Source of the DNA: Periplaneta americana | Lineage: Eukaryota; Arthropoda; Insecta; Blattodea; Blattidae | Length of the DNA: 64,000 nucleotides | Direction: 5' to 3' | NCBI RefSeq assembly: GCF_040183065.1 | Contig: NC_091132.1 | Span: 157,640,102-157,704,101 of the forward strand | In this document: positions 9,724-20,342 of the stretch, one piece after another | Numbering within the stretch: the stretch's first letter is position 1 | Layout of the letters: each line of letters starts with the position of its first letter | The notes under the pieces: model-generated | Told to the model about the DNA's origin: nothing | The model's database searches: none | The model's input: only the letters and a program-made list of their open reading frames with translations | Translations under genes and position numbers: made by a program

Positions 9724-12700
9724 CGTTGCTTACGAGATTACACAAGCTGGCGCATGGCACGATCGAGAGTAGGTCCTGTGAGTCATGACAATTTCTGCCG
9801 CTAGGTTCGCCTCCCTGCCCTATGAAATGATGAATAGTACCATTACAAAGCATTGTGCATCGTGAAAATAGTTCGATTAATTGTGCATTACTTATTGAGT
9901 ACGAATATTACAAATATGCCAAGCATATTACAGTGTTATTTGAAGTTTGTTCAGCTAAGTTATATTCGAAAATTGTCTGTGTTTTGCTATGTGAAGAACT
10001 CTGTACCAACAAGTCGTATCTTTATAGGTTAAGGTAAATGTCAAAGTTCTCTCATATAACAAGCAATGCTATGTTAAAAAAAAAAAAACCAATTGCATTT
10101 TCCGACTCTCGAATGATGTGACCCGAAATGTAAAATAATTTCATGCATTATTTCACTTACCAAGCATTACTGATATAGGCCTAATGAAAATGTGAACAGC
10201 GTGATGTAAACATTGAAGATAATGTTGTTACTGTTTTCCCTTTCTCTTTTAGAAAATACCGACAAAAGTAATGAATTATTTTCATGCTGTACTTATTAGG
10301 TAATTAATGTGTATTTGTCTGTATTTTAGACCTGTATATTGTTACGTAATTATCAGTGAATTAGGTTAGAGAATTTAACAAGGTTAGTATGAGATTAGGT
10401 AGTGCACCTCAAACTGGTAACTAATAATGGCTGCTGCGAAATAGGCTGAGGTGGTTATCGTGTGAAACAAATTATATCTAGAATATCTAGTTTTATTATA
10501 TACGGATACGTAAAGTTTTTTTTTTGTTTTTTTTTTTTTTTTTGTTTTAGCATGTGTTTGTAATTTTGTGAGGTTATGTCTAGCCTAATTTCTTTTTATT
10601 CTTGTATCATTACCAATACATTAATTTATTTTATATTCATTTCAGGTGTTACGGAGGTGTTACATCTATGGTGGCAACTCTACTTATGTTAGGATATGAA
10701 GTAACAGTATATATTCAACTTCATCATTTGCTAAAAATTAAAAAAAACTGTATGTCTTAGACTCATTCCATCGTCATTTCTTCTTATGTATGTTAACCAC
10801 GTTCATTCTAAAAGTGCTACATTAAATGAACACTATAGACAACGTGATGGAACAATTTACAAGTTACTGTTAAAGTGCTCAACATTTTCAAGTGGTGCTA
10901 TACCCATTGTTTCAAAATGTACATACATATTTTTACATTTCTATAAGAGGTGTCATAAATTATTTCAGCATATTTGTAAATTCTTCAAAATTAATCCCTC
11001 TAATTAAGACCATAAAGTAATGAAATAATATAGCCTAGGCCTATATGTGATTTTATACTACCGGTATTGATGTTGATCTTGGTAAATTAATCCAATTTCA
11101 CAGTGTTGTCTTTTGTATTGTGGTTCATAACAATTATAACAGTATGTACGTGGAAATGTTTTTAAAAAAATAAATTCTAGCTCATGATTTTAAGTGGTCG
11201 TTTCAATGGGAGGTTATATTGGAAAGATGATCACAAATGGATAATTTACTGCAAGATACAAGAACTGAATATAAGTGAGTGTTCCGTTGAAAGTGAAAGT
11301 GAAAATTTCGTTTTACAAGAGCTAAGTAGGCGTAATATTTATTTTAGGAATTATTTGAAAGCTACAGAATATGAAGAATAGACCTGTAACCATAGAAATC
11401 AACTGCGAATGGTGAGTGGCCAGGTTTCATTAATAATTGAAAGGAAGTAAAAATTATTTTCTTCTTATCATCCTGTTTTCAATATTTAAATTTAAGCACC
11501 TTTCTCTTCCTTGTTATTTCGTGAGAGATTACATCATACTATCACATAAGGTAAATTTTTTCTGTACAGATAATAAAAATTACATACATAAGTAGGCTAC
11601 TTGAATACTGACGATACAAACTTCATATATATACCTCATCAGGTATATTCAAGAAGACATCTAATGTACTGTAACCAGCACATGATTAAAATACTGATCA
11701 GATGTCCAACAGTTTCTTACTGCACTCTTCACTTCAAAAGTTTAGCACATAGTTAATGAAAATCTTGATCAGGAAATCATTCATAAAAAAGTTAAATGTA
11801 CACGTTTAAAACTTTCCTATAACATAGGGCATCCTCATTGTTACTTTTAAGTTTTAGGAATGTACGCTTATAACTGTATCACAATCTGAAATAATCATAA
11901 TATTTATAACACGAGGGTCCTTGTAGATAGTCAGTTCCAGTGTTCTATATGTAATTAAGAAATGGCCCAGTTTATTGCACTTTCAGCACTTTTCTATTTA
12001 GGGGCTTCTGATTAAGTTTCCTAATCACTTCGTATTTACTGGAAATATCTTTGGCAATATTGTCCAGTAGTGGCTTCACAAGTTTTCCCAAAAGAAAGAG
12101 GGACATTTCCTCATCTTTACATGTGTCGCGCTTCAGTTCTTGCGAAAATCTTGGCTTCAGAAAAGAATACTACAGCGTTTACTATTACTATGCTCAATAG
12201 ATTAATCAGTAGGCCTATAGAAACGTTTTCACCACTGCAAGAAAAAATCGCGTAATAATTATACTTCTCAATTATTGTGACGTTCGTTTTTTTTTAAAGA
12301 GAGGGAAAAGTTAGGCCTTCTTGCAAATGCTTAATTATGAATTCAAGGAAATTAAAGATAATGCAGTACCTTAATTAGTTGCATTATCTTATTTAATAAC
12401 AATATTAATAATATAGGGTGAAGAGGGTAGGCTATAGTGCGTATATGTAAGATGTCAAGTTAATTTATTTCCGGAAATGTTTGGTGTATGAACTGAAGTA
12501 CAGAGCAGACAGTCCCTCAGTTTATATGTAATATGTTTTAATATCAAGAATGACAGCCTTTTATTGTAATATAATTGAAGAGTAGAAGTTTGCAAATTAC
12601 GTCTATTGCGCATAAAATATTGTACGAAGCATTTAATAAGCAATGGTGAATCCTTTAAATGTCCCAAATGTCAATGACTTTTAAGTGTTCTGCTATGAAT

Positions 12701-12809
12701 ATATAGGGCAGAACAGCGCTCCGAGCGGCGGAATTGGCATTACGAGGGAACCACTTCAGACTCGTTTTTCAAGCTCTATGCGCCAGCTTGTGTAATCTCG
12801 TAAGCATCG
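9724..12809. mobile_element. 3,086-bp DNA transposon inside the ZF-A finger exon
   Basis: Terminal inverted repeats start CGTTGCTTACGAGATTACAC on the left and CGATGCTTACGAGATTACAC on the right (reverse complement), 31 of 32 bases alike and continuing with gaps for about 110-125 bp. It is flanked by a perfect 8-bp duplication, GAGTGGAA (9716-9723 and 12810-12817). Inside is AT-rich DNA without any recognisable transposase; small open frames such as 11184-11381 match nothing known to me. It is therefore probably non-autonomous. An 8-bp duplication fits the hAT, P and Merlin superfamilies, but the end sequence is not a clear match to any, so the family is left open. Confidence 0.8.
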
Positions 12810-12817
12810 GAGTGGAA

Positions 12818-13395
12818 AGTGTTTTTCACGATCGGGGGATTTCGAAAAGCATTCACGTGTTCACTCAGGCGCGAAGCCGTTCAGATGTGACGTGTGTGGA
12901 AGGTTCTTTTCAGAGTCCAACGATCTCAAGAGGCATTCACTCGTGCACACAAACGGAAGTTCATTCAGTTGTGATGTTTGTGGAAAGAGGTTTTCACGCT
13001 TGTATAATCTGGAGAGGCATTCACGCGTGCACTCAGGCGCGAAACCATTCTGTTGCGATGTGTGTGGGAAGAGTTTTTCAAGATCAGAACATCTTAAAAA
13101 GCATTCAGTGGTGCATAGTCGCGAGAAGCCATTCAGTTGTTACGTGTGTGGGAAGTGGTTTTCGAAATTGGCACAACTCGAGAGGCATTCACGCGTGCAC
13201 TCAGGCGCGAAGTCGTTCAGATGTGACGTGTGTGGAAAGAGTTTTTCACGCTTAGGAAATCTGGAGAGTCATTCACACTTGCACTGCGACGTGTGTGGGA
13301 AGTGTTTTTCAAGAACTTCAACTCTTAAAAGCCATTCAGTTGTGCACAATAGCGAGAGGCTTTCAGTTGTGACGTTTTTCGCTTTCCAACAATAA
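12818..13395 (+). CDS. ZF-A exon 4, part after the transposon
   Basis: Continues the second finger (KCFSRSGDFEKHSRVH) and encodes standard fingers with linkers SGAKP, TNGSS, SREKP, ending with a finger whose linker is missing (HSHLH then CDVCGKCF). A frame change after HNSERL leads to a stop at 13393-13395. Confidence 0.75.
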
Positions 13396-14062
13396 CCATA
13401 AGCATAAGTCCAACTCTCAGGCGTGAAACCATTCAGTTGTGGCGTGTGCTGAATGAGTTTTTCGCTCTCCGAAAGTTTCAGTATGCTTTCACGCCTACGA
13501 ACTGGTGACAGGCCATTCGTTTGTGAATTGTGTGGCAACTGTTGTCAGAGGTATTCAGGTCTGAAGAAGCATTGCCGCCTGCACATGGCATGAAGCCAAT
13601 CAATTGTGACGTGACGTCTGTGCAAAGTGTTCTTCTCTCGCGGAATATATTCTTATGCATTCACGTGTTCACACAGGCGAGAAGCCGTTTAGTTGTGATG
13701 TGTGTAGGATGTGTTTTGCATGCCCGGTGAATCTCCAGATGCTTTTTCTAGAAAACTGTTCAGTTCTGATGTGTTTCGATTGGATATTTTGCGCTCGGAA
13801 AATTGTAGTGTCTATCCACGTATGCATACATAAGAGATACTGTTCAGTTGTCATGTGTGTGGAATCCGGTTTTTATGGCCCGCACATCTTATTATACATT
13901 AATGCGTGTAGGCCTACATGGTTATATTTCTTAACATATATTGAAATGTCCTGTACTTTAATCACTTTTTTGTTTTATTATGCTAGCTTTAAAGTGTTTT
14001 TAGCAAGAAACTGTTTGTTCTTAATATGTATAATAAATTGTCCAGCTTTTATCAATGAGTAA
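13396..14062 (+). pseudogene. Decayed zinc-finger array downstream of ZF-A
   Basis: Finger remnants in shifting frames continue after the ZF-A stop: [14 protein letters not shown] near 13680, [12 protein letters not shown] (a finger read in the wrong frame) near 13840, and CELCGNC near 13525. Several linkers and Cys pairs are intact, but each unit is separated by frameshifts. The ancestral array was thus longer by at least four fingers and the gene has lost its 3' part. Confidence 0.65.
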
Positions 14063-14065
14063 TTT

Positions 14066-14122
14066 TTAGTGCTTTGACTTTTATTGTAATTATGATTTTA
14101 GTACTAATTATAATTAAGCCAG
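14066..14122 (+). repeat. LINE-3'-end-like repeat, left part (copy b)
   Basis: Matches the sequence after the finger fragment at 6816. It continues at 15097 after the RTE insertion. Confidence 0.55.
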
Positions 14123-15096
14123 ACTCTATCTGATGCTTTTCCAATTCACTGCGGGCTTGTCACGGGCTATCACCTTTACCTTTTAACTTCGATCTAGAAT
14201 ATGCCGTTAGGATTGTCCAGGATAACAGAGAGTGTTTGGAATTGAACGCGATACATCAGTTTCTTGTCTATGCGAATGGCCTGAATATGTTATGAGAAAA
14301 TTCACACACGTTTAGGGAAAACACGAGAATTCTGTTTGAAGCACGTAAAAAGATACGGTTGGAAGTAAATCCCAAAAAGACTAAGTATATGATTATGTCG
14401 CGTGATCAGAACATTGTACGTAATGGAACTATAAAAGTTGCAGATTTATCCTTCGAAGATGTGGAAAAATTCAAATATCTTGGAGCAACAGTAACAAATA
14501 TAAATGACAATCGGGAGGAAATTAAACGCAGTAGAAATATGGGAAATGCGTGTTATTATTCTGTTGAGAAGCTTTTGTCATCTAATCTGCTGTCAAAAAA
14601 TCTGAAAGTCAGAATTTATAAAACAGTTATATTACCGGTTGTTCTGTATGGCTGTGAAACTCGAACTCTCACTTTGAGAGAGGGGCTGAGATTGAGGGTC
14701 TTTGAGAATAAGGTTCTTAGGAAAATATTTGGGGCTAAGAGGGATGAAGTTACAGGAGAATGGAGAAAGTTACACAACGCAGACCTGCACGCATTGTATT
14801 CTTCACCTGACATAATTAGGAACATTAAATCCAGACGTTTGAGATGGGCAGGGCATGTAGCACGTATGGGCGAATCCAGAAATGCATATAGAGTGTTAGT
14901 TGGGAGGCCGGAGGGCAAAAGACCTTTGGGGAGGCCGAGGCGTAGATGGGAGGATAATATTGAAGTGGATTTGAGGGAGGTGGGATATGATGGTGGAGAC
15001 TGGATTAATCTTGCTCAGGATAGGGACCAATGTCGGGCTTATGTGAGGGCGGCAATGAACCTTCGGGTTCCTTAAAAGCCAGTAAGTAAGTAAGTA
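14123..15096 (+). mobile_element. RTE-type retrotransposon fragment (copy 3)
   Basis: The upstream part (14123-14358) is frame-broken but matches the other copies. From 14359 a 238-residue stretch is open to the stop, starting [18 protein letters not shown] and ending in RPLGRPRRRWEDN and the final AAMNLRVP. A (AAGT)n tail follows. The YADD region lies in the damaged part (VYANGLN). It is inserted in the repeat 3' of ZF-A, with AATTATAATT on both sides as a possible target duplication, though that AT-rich string also exists in the undisturbed copy. Confidence 0.85.
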
Positions 15097-15205
15097 TTGT
15101 AATTATAATTTTAATTGCATTCTTAATGTTGTAGTTGTAAACCCCTGGAAAGGGGAGAAGAGATACGCTGATGGCCTTATCTCTACCAAGTTAAATAAAT
15201 ACTAT
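15097..15205 (+). repeat. LINE-3'-end-like repeat, right part (copy b)
   Basis: Continues the 14066-14122 block with the CCCTGG, CTTATCTCTACCAAG and TAAATAAATA end, as at 6880-6965. Confidence 0.6.
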
Positions 15206-15624
15206 ACTATAATATCAGCGAGAAGTGATATAGTTGGATCTTGTGTGGAAGGTATTTTCTGCTGAGAGGTATCTCAAATGGCTTTTACTCTCACCTCCTG
15301 GCGAGAAGTGATTGAATTGTCAAGTTTGGTTTAACTTGATTGAATGGGGGAAGTGTTAAATGCGATGCTTCTGGGTAGAACTATACACAGTAATTAATAC
15401 ATATTCAAACTTTCAAAATGTCTCATGAAACGAACCGTTTTGATGTCTTAATATTTTGAAGTTCTTTCTTAACATTTGAAAATTTCTTTCCCTGGTGGTA
15501 CTTGTATTACAGAAGTCCTAAGTCTAGATGACTGTTTTAAAGGTATAAATTTTCAATTGATATCCACGGAGAATTTATTCCAAGTGTGTTACTGATTCAT
15601 ACAATTTATATATACAACCTTCAC
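15206..15624. other. Intergenic with trace of zinc-finger debris
   Basis: Around 15218-15340 a frame with many stops still shows a finger-like order (SEK, then CGRYF), which may be one more dead finger. Otherwise nothing is recognised. Confidence 0.3.
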
Positions 15625-16455
15625 TCCAGAAATGCCAATCGAACCATGGGATATGGGTTTGCAGAAGGAAACCCCATGGCGCAAAATGGGCGATCACAGG
15701 AGCACCAAATGGATCATATGTAGAAGTGCAGTATATAAAGTAGAAGAAGGTGTCCATCCTCCACCACATGAAGAGGTGGAAGCAGTGCGTCGATGTACAG
15801 CACTAAATCAAGCGGCTCCAGCTCAGATTATTGAACGTGAACTGCAGCGGGTGCCATCAGACATGCTTCAGTTTTTCCTCTGAGGAAATCCCTAAAAATA
15901 AGTATAAAGCAAAGGCGCCAAAGGAACTTTTCTGCCAACCCAAAATCTATCCGAGATCTTCGAGATATACCACAAGAATTGCTGTCTTAGCATTTGTTCC
16001 TGTCGAAGATGTACCAGCGTGTTTTCATACAGTTCCCGAGACCATGCCCAGAATGATGACAGATTTCGTGAAATATGTCAAGGCCATCTGCATTGGATTA
16101 CTGCAGGAGGGCGTCGGTCTGCTACAGAAGCTCGATATCCTCCTCACTTATGGAATCAGTTCGAAGTAGCTAGATCAAGTGAACCACGCACATTAACACA
16201 GAAGCATGGCACAACCGCTTCCAGAACATTGCTTGTAAGAAACATCCCACTGTACACAAACTCATACATTATTTAAAGAATGAGCAATCCGATGTAGACA
16301 GAATGATCCAGGATTTGGACCTAGGACGAAGAGTAAAAGAAGCATAAAAACGAAAATATAAAAGCTTAAATATAAGGCTGCAAAATATTCACAAAGTTAT
16401 GCTGAATTCAAAGATGAAGGACGTGTAGCTGAATACTTGCGTGCCTGTGGTTAGA
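15625..16455 (+). pseudogene. Remnant of a MULE/FLYWCH-type transposase
   Basis: Coding pieces in all three + frames line up in order. First comes VEEGVHPPPHEEVEAVRR and PAQIIERELQRVPSDM. Then a middle piece with AFVPVEDVPACFHTV and PPHLWNQFEVARSSEPRT. Last is HPTVHKLIHYLKNEQSDVDR with MIQDLDLGRRVKEA. I recognise this order from the MULE-type transposase family common in arthropods, in which a FLYWCH-like N-terminus precedes the catalytic core. Several frameshifts and the loss of most of the catalytic core show it is dead. Ends of the element were not found. Confidence 0.6.
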
Positions 16456-17167
16456 ACATTCAAATCTGAATAAATCCATCCAAGACTCGGTTTCTGCAAT
16501 AAAATAGGCCGAAAGTTTTTCAGGAAATATGTAAACCATTCAAAACTTCGTTACACCTAAATTATTGCAATATCAATTTTTAAAAAATTATAAAAAAAAA
16601 TAAATGCTGTATATGTCAATTTTTTTTTTTTTGTTCTAAATTTCTCTTGTGTTAATTTCTTTTGGCATATTTATCGGTGCGTCAATTGTGCTTGGGTGAA
16701 ATTTCATTTGGGTGAATATTCTTTGTGTGAACTAGCACCGATGTAATATACTTGAACAATACGAAATGTAAAAACATGTGGGAGAAATGATATCTTACTT
16801 AGGAACCTGCTTATGTTCACTTGTTTGTTTCTCAGTTACTATCATACTGTTAGGAACAGTTTGGTTATACTACTTAAAACGTATATAGGCCTAGAGCTCT
16901 TGTTGACCAAATCATGAACAAATATTTTACAGTACGGTATGTATTTTCATTACAATTTAAACAATAAATAACTATATTCATTATGGATAAATATTTCACA
17001 CCAGATGACGCTGATCCTCTTTCTAATTCAGCTAATGAAGTATGGACACATTGGCTGAAGACTTTTGATAATTTCTTATCAACACTGTTATTTACTCTTC
17101 GAGATTCAAAAAGTTAAATCTGATTAATTATTTGTCTCATTCTGTTTGTAGTTTTATAATTGTAATT
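16456..17167. other. Intergenic
   Basis: AT-rich, with no supported feature. Confidence 0.5.
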
Positions 17168-17565
17168 GACACGTGATAAGAAATTGCTTTATCTACTCTC
17201 AGTGCTCTCCATATGGTCCTAGAGCAACGTAATCAAATGTATACTAGACATTTACCTGCCGCTACAAGACAGCAATGTGGAGTATCTGTAGCTCATCATA
17301 GGCGTGTACAGACACTCCTAACTCTAAGTAAAAATTGTTATTTTAAAGTCTTATATCGACCTCAAAGTGATTATATTCGTTACCATTTTTTTCCTGGACT
17401 ATCTTTTTTTTTGAAATACATCAAAGAATTCTAGAAAATGATAGTATGAACTTCAATATAAGAATAGACAGAAACTGTCAATTTCGTACCCCAGTGCACT
17501 ATGCTCTGCTTCTACTGCTAATGGCAAACTTAAACGTACAGTCAGAAAAATCTCCTCCTTCAGAA
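17168..17565 (+). repeat. Repeat X, copy interrupted by the P-like element
   Basis: Matches 7300-7670 with moderate divergence (HYALLLLLMANLN is kept). The match resumes for about a dozen bases after the P-like element (CACTCCTGATTT at 20343), so the element landed inside this repeat. Confidence 0.6.
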
Positions 17566-17742
17566 GTTGTATCCAACGAGCACAGAATGCATAGAGTAGA
17601 TATAAACAGCTTGGAGGTGAAGCCGCTTTTGTGGACAGCCGCCATTATGATGCTACCAAAACATTGGGCTCCCGGTTAGCACATGGGCAGTTGATTGTGA
17701 TGTTGCATCGTTGTTTTAATTAATAAATTAACTAATTTCAAT

Positions 17743-17813
17743 AAGCCTACATGTTCTGCGTATGGCTGCACAAACAGGTTTTCAAAAAAAATTCCTGGAA
17801 TAACTTTTCACGG
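17743..17813 (+). pseudogene. THAP exon of the P-like element, start codon lost
   Basis: The frame reads PTCSAYGCTNRFSKKIPGIT and then FHG, followed by a good donor (CACGG/GTAAAT). This is the first third of a THAP domain, with PxC, GCxN and I-x-F-H in place. The initiator is AAG instead of the ATG found in copy 2. A YY1-like GCCGCCATTATG lies at 17638-17649, in what would be the leader. Confidence 0.65.
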
Positions 17814-17938
17814 GTAAATATGCATGTGTGAAATGTACTTATTAGCGGTAGGCTAGATACGGTAATGAATGGTTTAGCCTAAGTTAGTCGGTTAGATTCG
17901 TATTGTTCACGTATTTGTTTGATTAAGAGAAAGGATTA

Positions 17939-18600
17939 GTGTATTGATATTATTGTAATTAATTTCTATAATCACTAAATCAGACACGCTTTGTAAACTT
18001 AGCATTTACGAGCGAAGCTAACCTAACAACGCAAGAAGTCGACCTGGTTGGCAAGTTGGTATAGCGCTGGCCTTCTATACCCAAGGTTGCGGGTTCGATC
18101 CCGGGCCAGGTTGATGGCATTTAAGTGTGCTTAAATGCGACAGGCTCATGTCAGTAGATTTACTGGCATGTAAAAGAACTCCTGCGGGACAAAATTCCGG
18201 CACATCCGGCGACGCTGATATAACCTCTGCAGTTGCGAGCGTCGTTAAATAAAACATAACATTAACAACGCAAGTTGGAAGTTTGTGTCGCGTGCTATAG
18301 AAAATGGGTGTAACGAGGTTTCTCTTCAACCGAATGCACGTATTCTTTTGATGAAAAAGAAAGAGTGTATTAATATTATTGTAATTAATTTTTATAATAA
18401 CGAAATCAGACATGCTTTGCAGACTTAGCATTTACGAGCGAAGCTAACCTAACAACCCATGTTGGAAGTTTGTGTCGAGTGCTATAGAAAACGGGTGTAC
18501 CGAGGTTTCTCTTAAACCGAATGCACGTATTCGTTTGATGAAGAAAAAGAAATAGTGTATTAATATTATTGTAATTAATTTTTATAATCACGAAATCAGA
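17939..18600. repeat. 190-bp tandem unit inside P-like copy 1
   Basis: The block from GTGTATTRATATTATTG to GATGAAGAAAAAGAAATA recurs with a 190-bp period (starts at 17939, 18365 after the SINE, and 18555). Copy 2 has one unit fewer. Tandem change of subterminal sequence is common in DNA transposons. Confidence 0.8.
18036..18262 (+). repeat. tRNA-derived SINE (family S1), copy 3, nested
   Basis: A- and B-boxes are intact (TGGCAAGTTGG, GGGTTCGATCCC). It is flanked by a perfect 12-bp duplication, TAACAACGCAAG (18024-18035 and 18263-18274), which defines the element as 227 bp ending in AAATAAAACAT. It is inserted in the first 190-bp unit of the P-like element, so it is younger than that element. 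Confidence 0.9.
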
Positions 18601-19064
18601 CTTATGCTTTACAGACTTAGTAGCTTCATTAACTCGGTCGTGAACTGACTTGACCTACTTGGTAATAAAACTTCACTTTTGTTCGCCGTTACAATCTAAT
18701 TATATACTATAAACGAAGAGCCTATCAAATATTATATGGTTAAGAGCATTCCATTTTTTCTCTAAACAAAATCGGGACATCTATACGAAATACTGGCAAA
18801 AGGAAGAGAATGATAATTTGCGTTAAGAAGCAAGTTCCATTATTAAATCGAAGCAAATGGATCAACCTATAAAAGTAATTATTATAGGGTAGCATTTTTA
18901 TTGGACTAGTAGCAAAATAAGGTCAAACTGTTATCTTCCTTCTTTTATCATTATTGTTTGTTTAACCTTCCAGATTATCTATTAAATACCATACTGCAAT
19001 TTGAAGAGCTGCCAATTTAAATAACCTGTATATATGTGATTTATCGATGACAGTTTCGTAATTT

Positions 19065-20091
19065 GGTAATTTCATAGAAGACGGGCACTTGGTTGAATAT
19101 AGTACGTATTACCAACTTTTTTATTTCAGAGTTAAATGTTAGTGATCTTTTAGTGACTTTTACATGTTAGTACTAGGTTTTTTATACTAGGTGTCGCCGT
19201 GATTTTCTTTTAATTTGATTGGCTATAGTTGTCATTTGTTCTAGAATTTCCGTTAATTTTGAATGGATAATGACGTTATCAGTTGTTCTTGGTTGTTTGA
19301 CGTGAGTAATGTTACATTGTAGATTTGTCTGCATTTGTCGAATGAGCATCATCATGCTTACGAAAAGGTGCCAATAATTTATTTTGTGTGGACAAGGTTG
19401 GAATTTTGAAGTAAGAGGGAAAGGAAGGAATCCGTGTTCTGAAATTATTGATTAAATTTTGTGTCGATTTTGGTTTAGTTCTTTCGCTGGTGATTAAGGA
19501 TTGTGTTGAATGTTGAGGAGAAAACTGTTTTTTCTGTGGTTTAAAGAAATTACTTACTGAATTTTCTGTAGATGTTATGGTGTAATAAGTGTTCGAAGAG
19601 AATTTCATTTAGTGTAAAGACGTGGTTTATTTATGCACAGTTGACTGTACGACAAAGTGTTAGTTTAGTTCTTTGTTGCTTGCATGGTTTAAGTTTAGAT
19701 TGCCTTAAAGCCTGTGTCATTTATATTGGAAGTGAAGTGGTTGTCGATGAAGACGTCAATGAGAATTGAATTTTATTTGATAAGGTGATAAATTATTATG
19801 TTTTGTGTTTTTGTGATTTTTGGGGATAAAGTGCGGACGAAAACTACCAGAAAAGTACTACCAACTATGAAGTTCGAATGCCACGAAACGCCAAAAAAAA
19901 TCAAAGGCGAAAAATTAAATATATTTTCATTTTTTGGAGGGCTTGTTCTTCTTTAAAAATACGAATATATATTTGATTTTTCATCTTTGATTTTGTGATG
20001 TTTGGTGACATTTGGACTTCATAGTTGGCAGAACGGTTTTGTTAGTTTTCGTCAGCCATGTTGGATTTTGCCCGTCTTCTAGGAAATTACC
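19065..20091 (+). mobile_element. Merlin-like DNA transposon nested in the P-like element
   Basis: 1,027 bp with inverted ends GGTAATTTCATAGAAGACGG on the left and GGTAATTTCCTAGAAGACGG on the right. Flanking 8-bp duplication is CGTAATTT (19057-19064 and 20092-20099). P-like copy 2 lacks it and shows the joined target at about 40594. Merlin elements make 8-9 bp duplications and have ends starting GG, and an internal frame resembles their transposase, so the three lines agree. It is too short to be complete. Confidence 0.65.
19572..19769 (+). pseudogene. Merlin/IS1016-like transposase fragment
   Basis: 65 residues: CNKCSKRISFSVKTWFIYAQ is followed by a helical stretch with GLSLD and then GSEVVVDE. 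The order (Cys pair, IS-x(4)-TWF, L-rich helix, GLS, then VVD) is that of the N-terminal helix-turn-helix part of ISXO2/Merlin transposases. The DDE core is absent. The family call is from memory of its motifs and should be verified by profile search. Confidence 0.5.
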
Positions 20092-20342
20092 CGTAATTTT
20101 TGCTAAAAATACGTGCATAGCGATTCTGTATTACGAAACAAACAAGAAAGTGTGAGTCCTACAAGAAATTAGGGACATATGGAATTCTTATTATCATAAG
20201 ATCTTCTATAACGTAATAGCTATTTTGCAATGTTTTGGTAGCAACAAGATGGCGTCAGGTCCATCAAACCGGCTTCACTCCGTCCAATGGTATTAAGATG
20301 CTAGTGTCTACTCTTTTGTATTCTGTGCTCGTTGGTTGTATC

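Larger units (their letters stand above)
8520..13395 (+). pseudogene. ZF-A: C2H2 zinc-finger gene interrupted by a DNA transposon
   Basis: Exons are 8520-8657, 8964-9043 and a finger exon in two parts (9530-9723, 12818-13395). Exons 2 and 3 encode acidic, Lys-Thr-Glu-rich linkers with IKTEC and VKLEV motifs, as in ZF-B. The finger exon starts SNDTIFSVAV, carries one finger with a widened His pair (YDCDICG...SHYHKECH), then a finger without its two Cys (FNGDVSGKCFSRSGDFEKH), five standard fingers and an eighth that follows directly on HSHLH without a linker. The product would be a nuclear DNA-binding protein. A 3,086-bp transposon sits in the second finger; as it stands, translation stops at TGA 9786-9788. 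Deleting the element and one 8-bp duplication restores the frame exactly. No first coding exon was found upstream. Whether the insertion is fixed or polymorphic cannot be told. Confidence 0.75.
17574..20334 (+). mobile_element. P-like DNA transposon with THAP exon, copy 1 (carries two nested insertions)
   Basis: Inverted ends are CAACGAGCACAGAAT, perfect for 15 bp and imperfect for about 30, starting with CA. Flanking duplication is GTTGTATC (17566-17573, 20335-20342), a perfect 8 bp. The undisturbed site exists in repeat X at about 7660. A THAP exon near the left end, 8-bp duplications and CA-starting ends together fit the P superfamily, whose transposase begins with a THAP domain. No catalytic region is seen. 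Removing the nested SINE, the Merlin-like element and an extra 190-bp unit leaves about 1.3 kb, nearly the size of copy 2. Both are therefore the same short non-autonomous form, comparable to the internally deleted KP elements of Drosophila. Confidence 0.7.

Noticed and set aside
9726-12806. Inversion breakpoint as the cause of the matching inverted sequence
   Set aside because: The 8-bp direct duplication and the exact frame restoration fit a transposon insertion better than an inversion.
18036-18110. tRNA gene
   Set aside because: A- and B-boxes are present, but the acceptor stem does not close, and the sequence continues into a SINE body with a target duplication.
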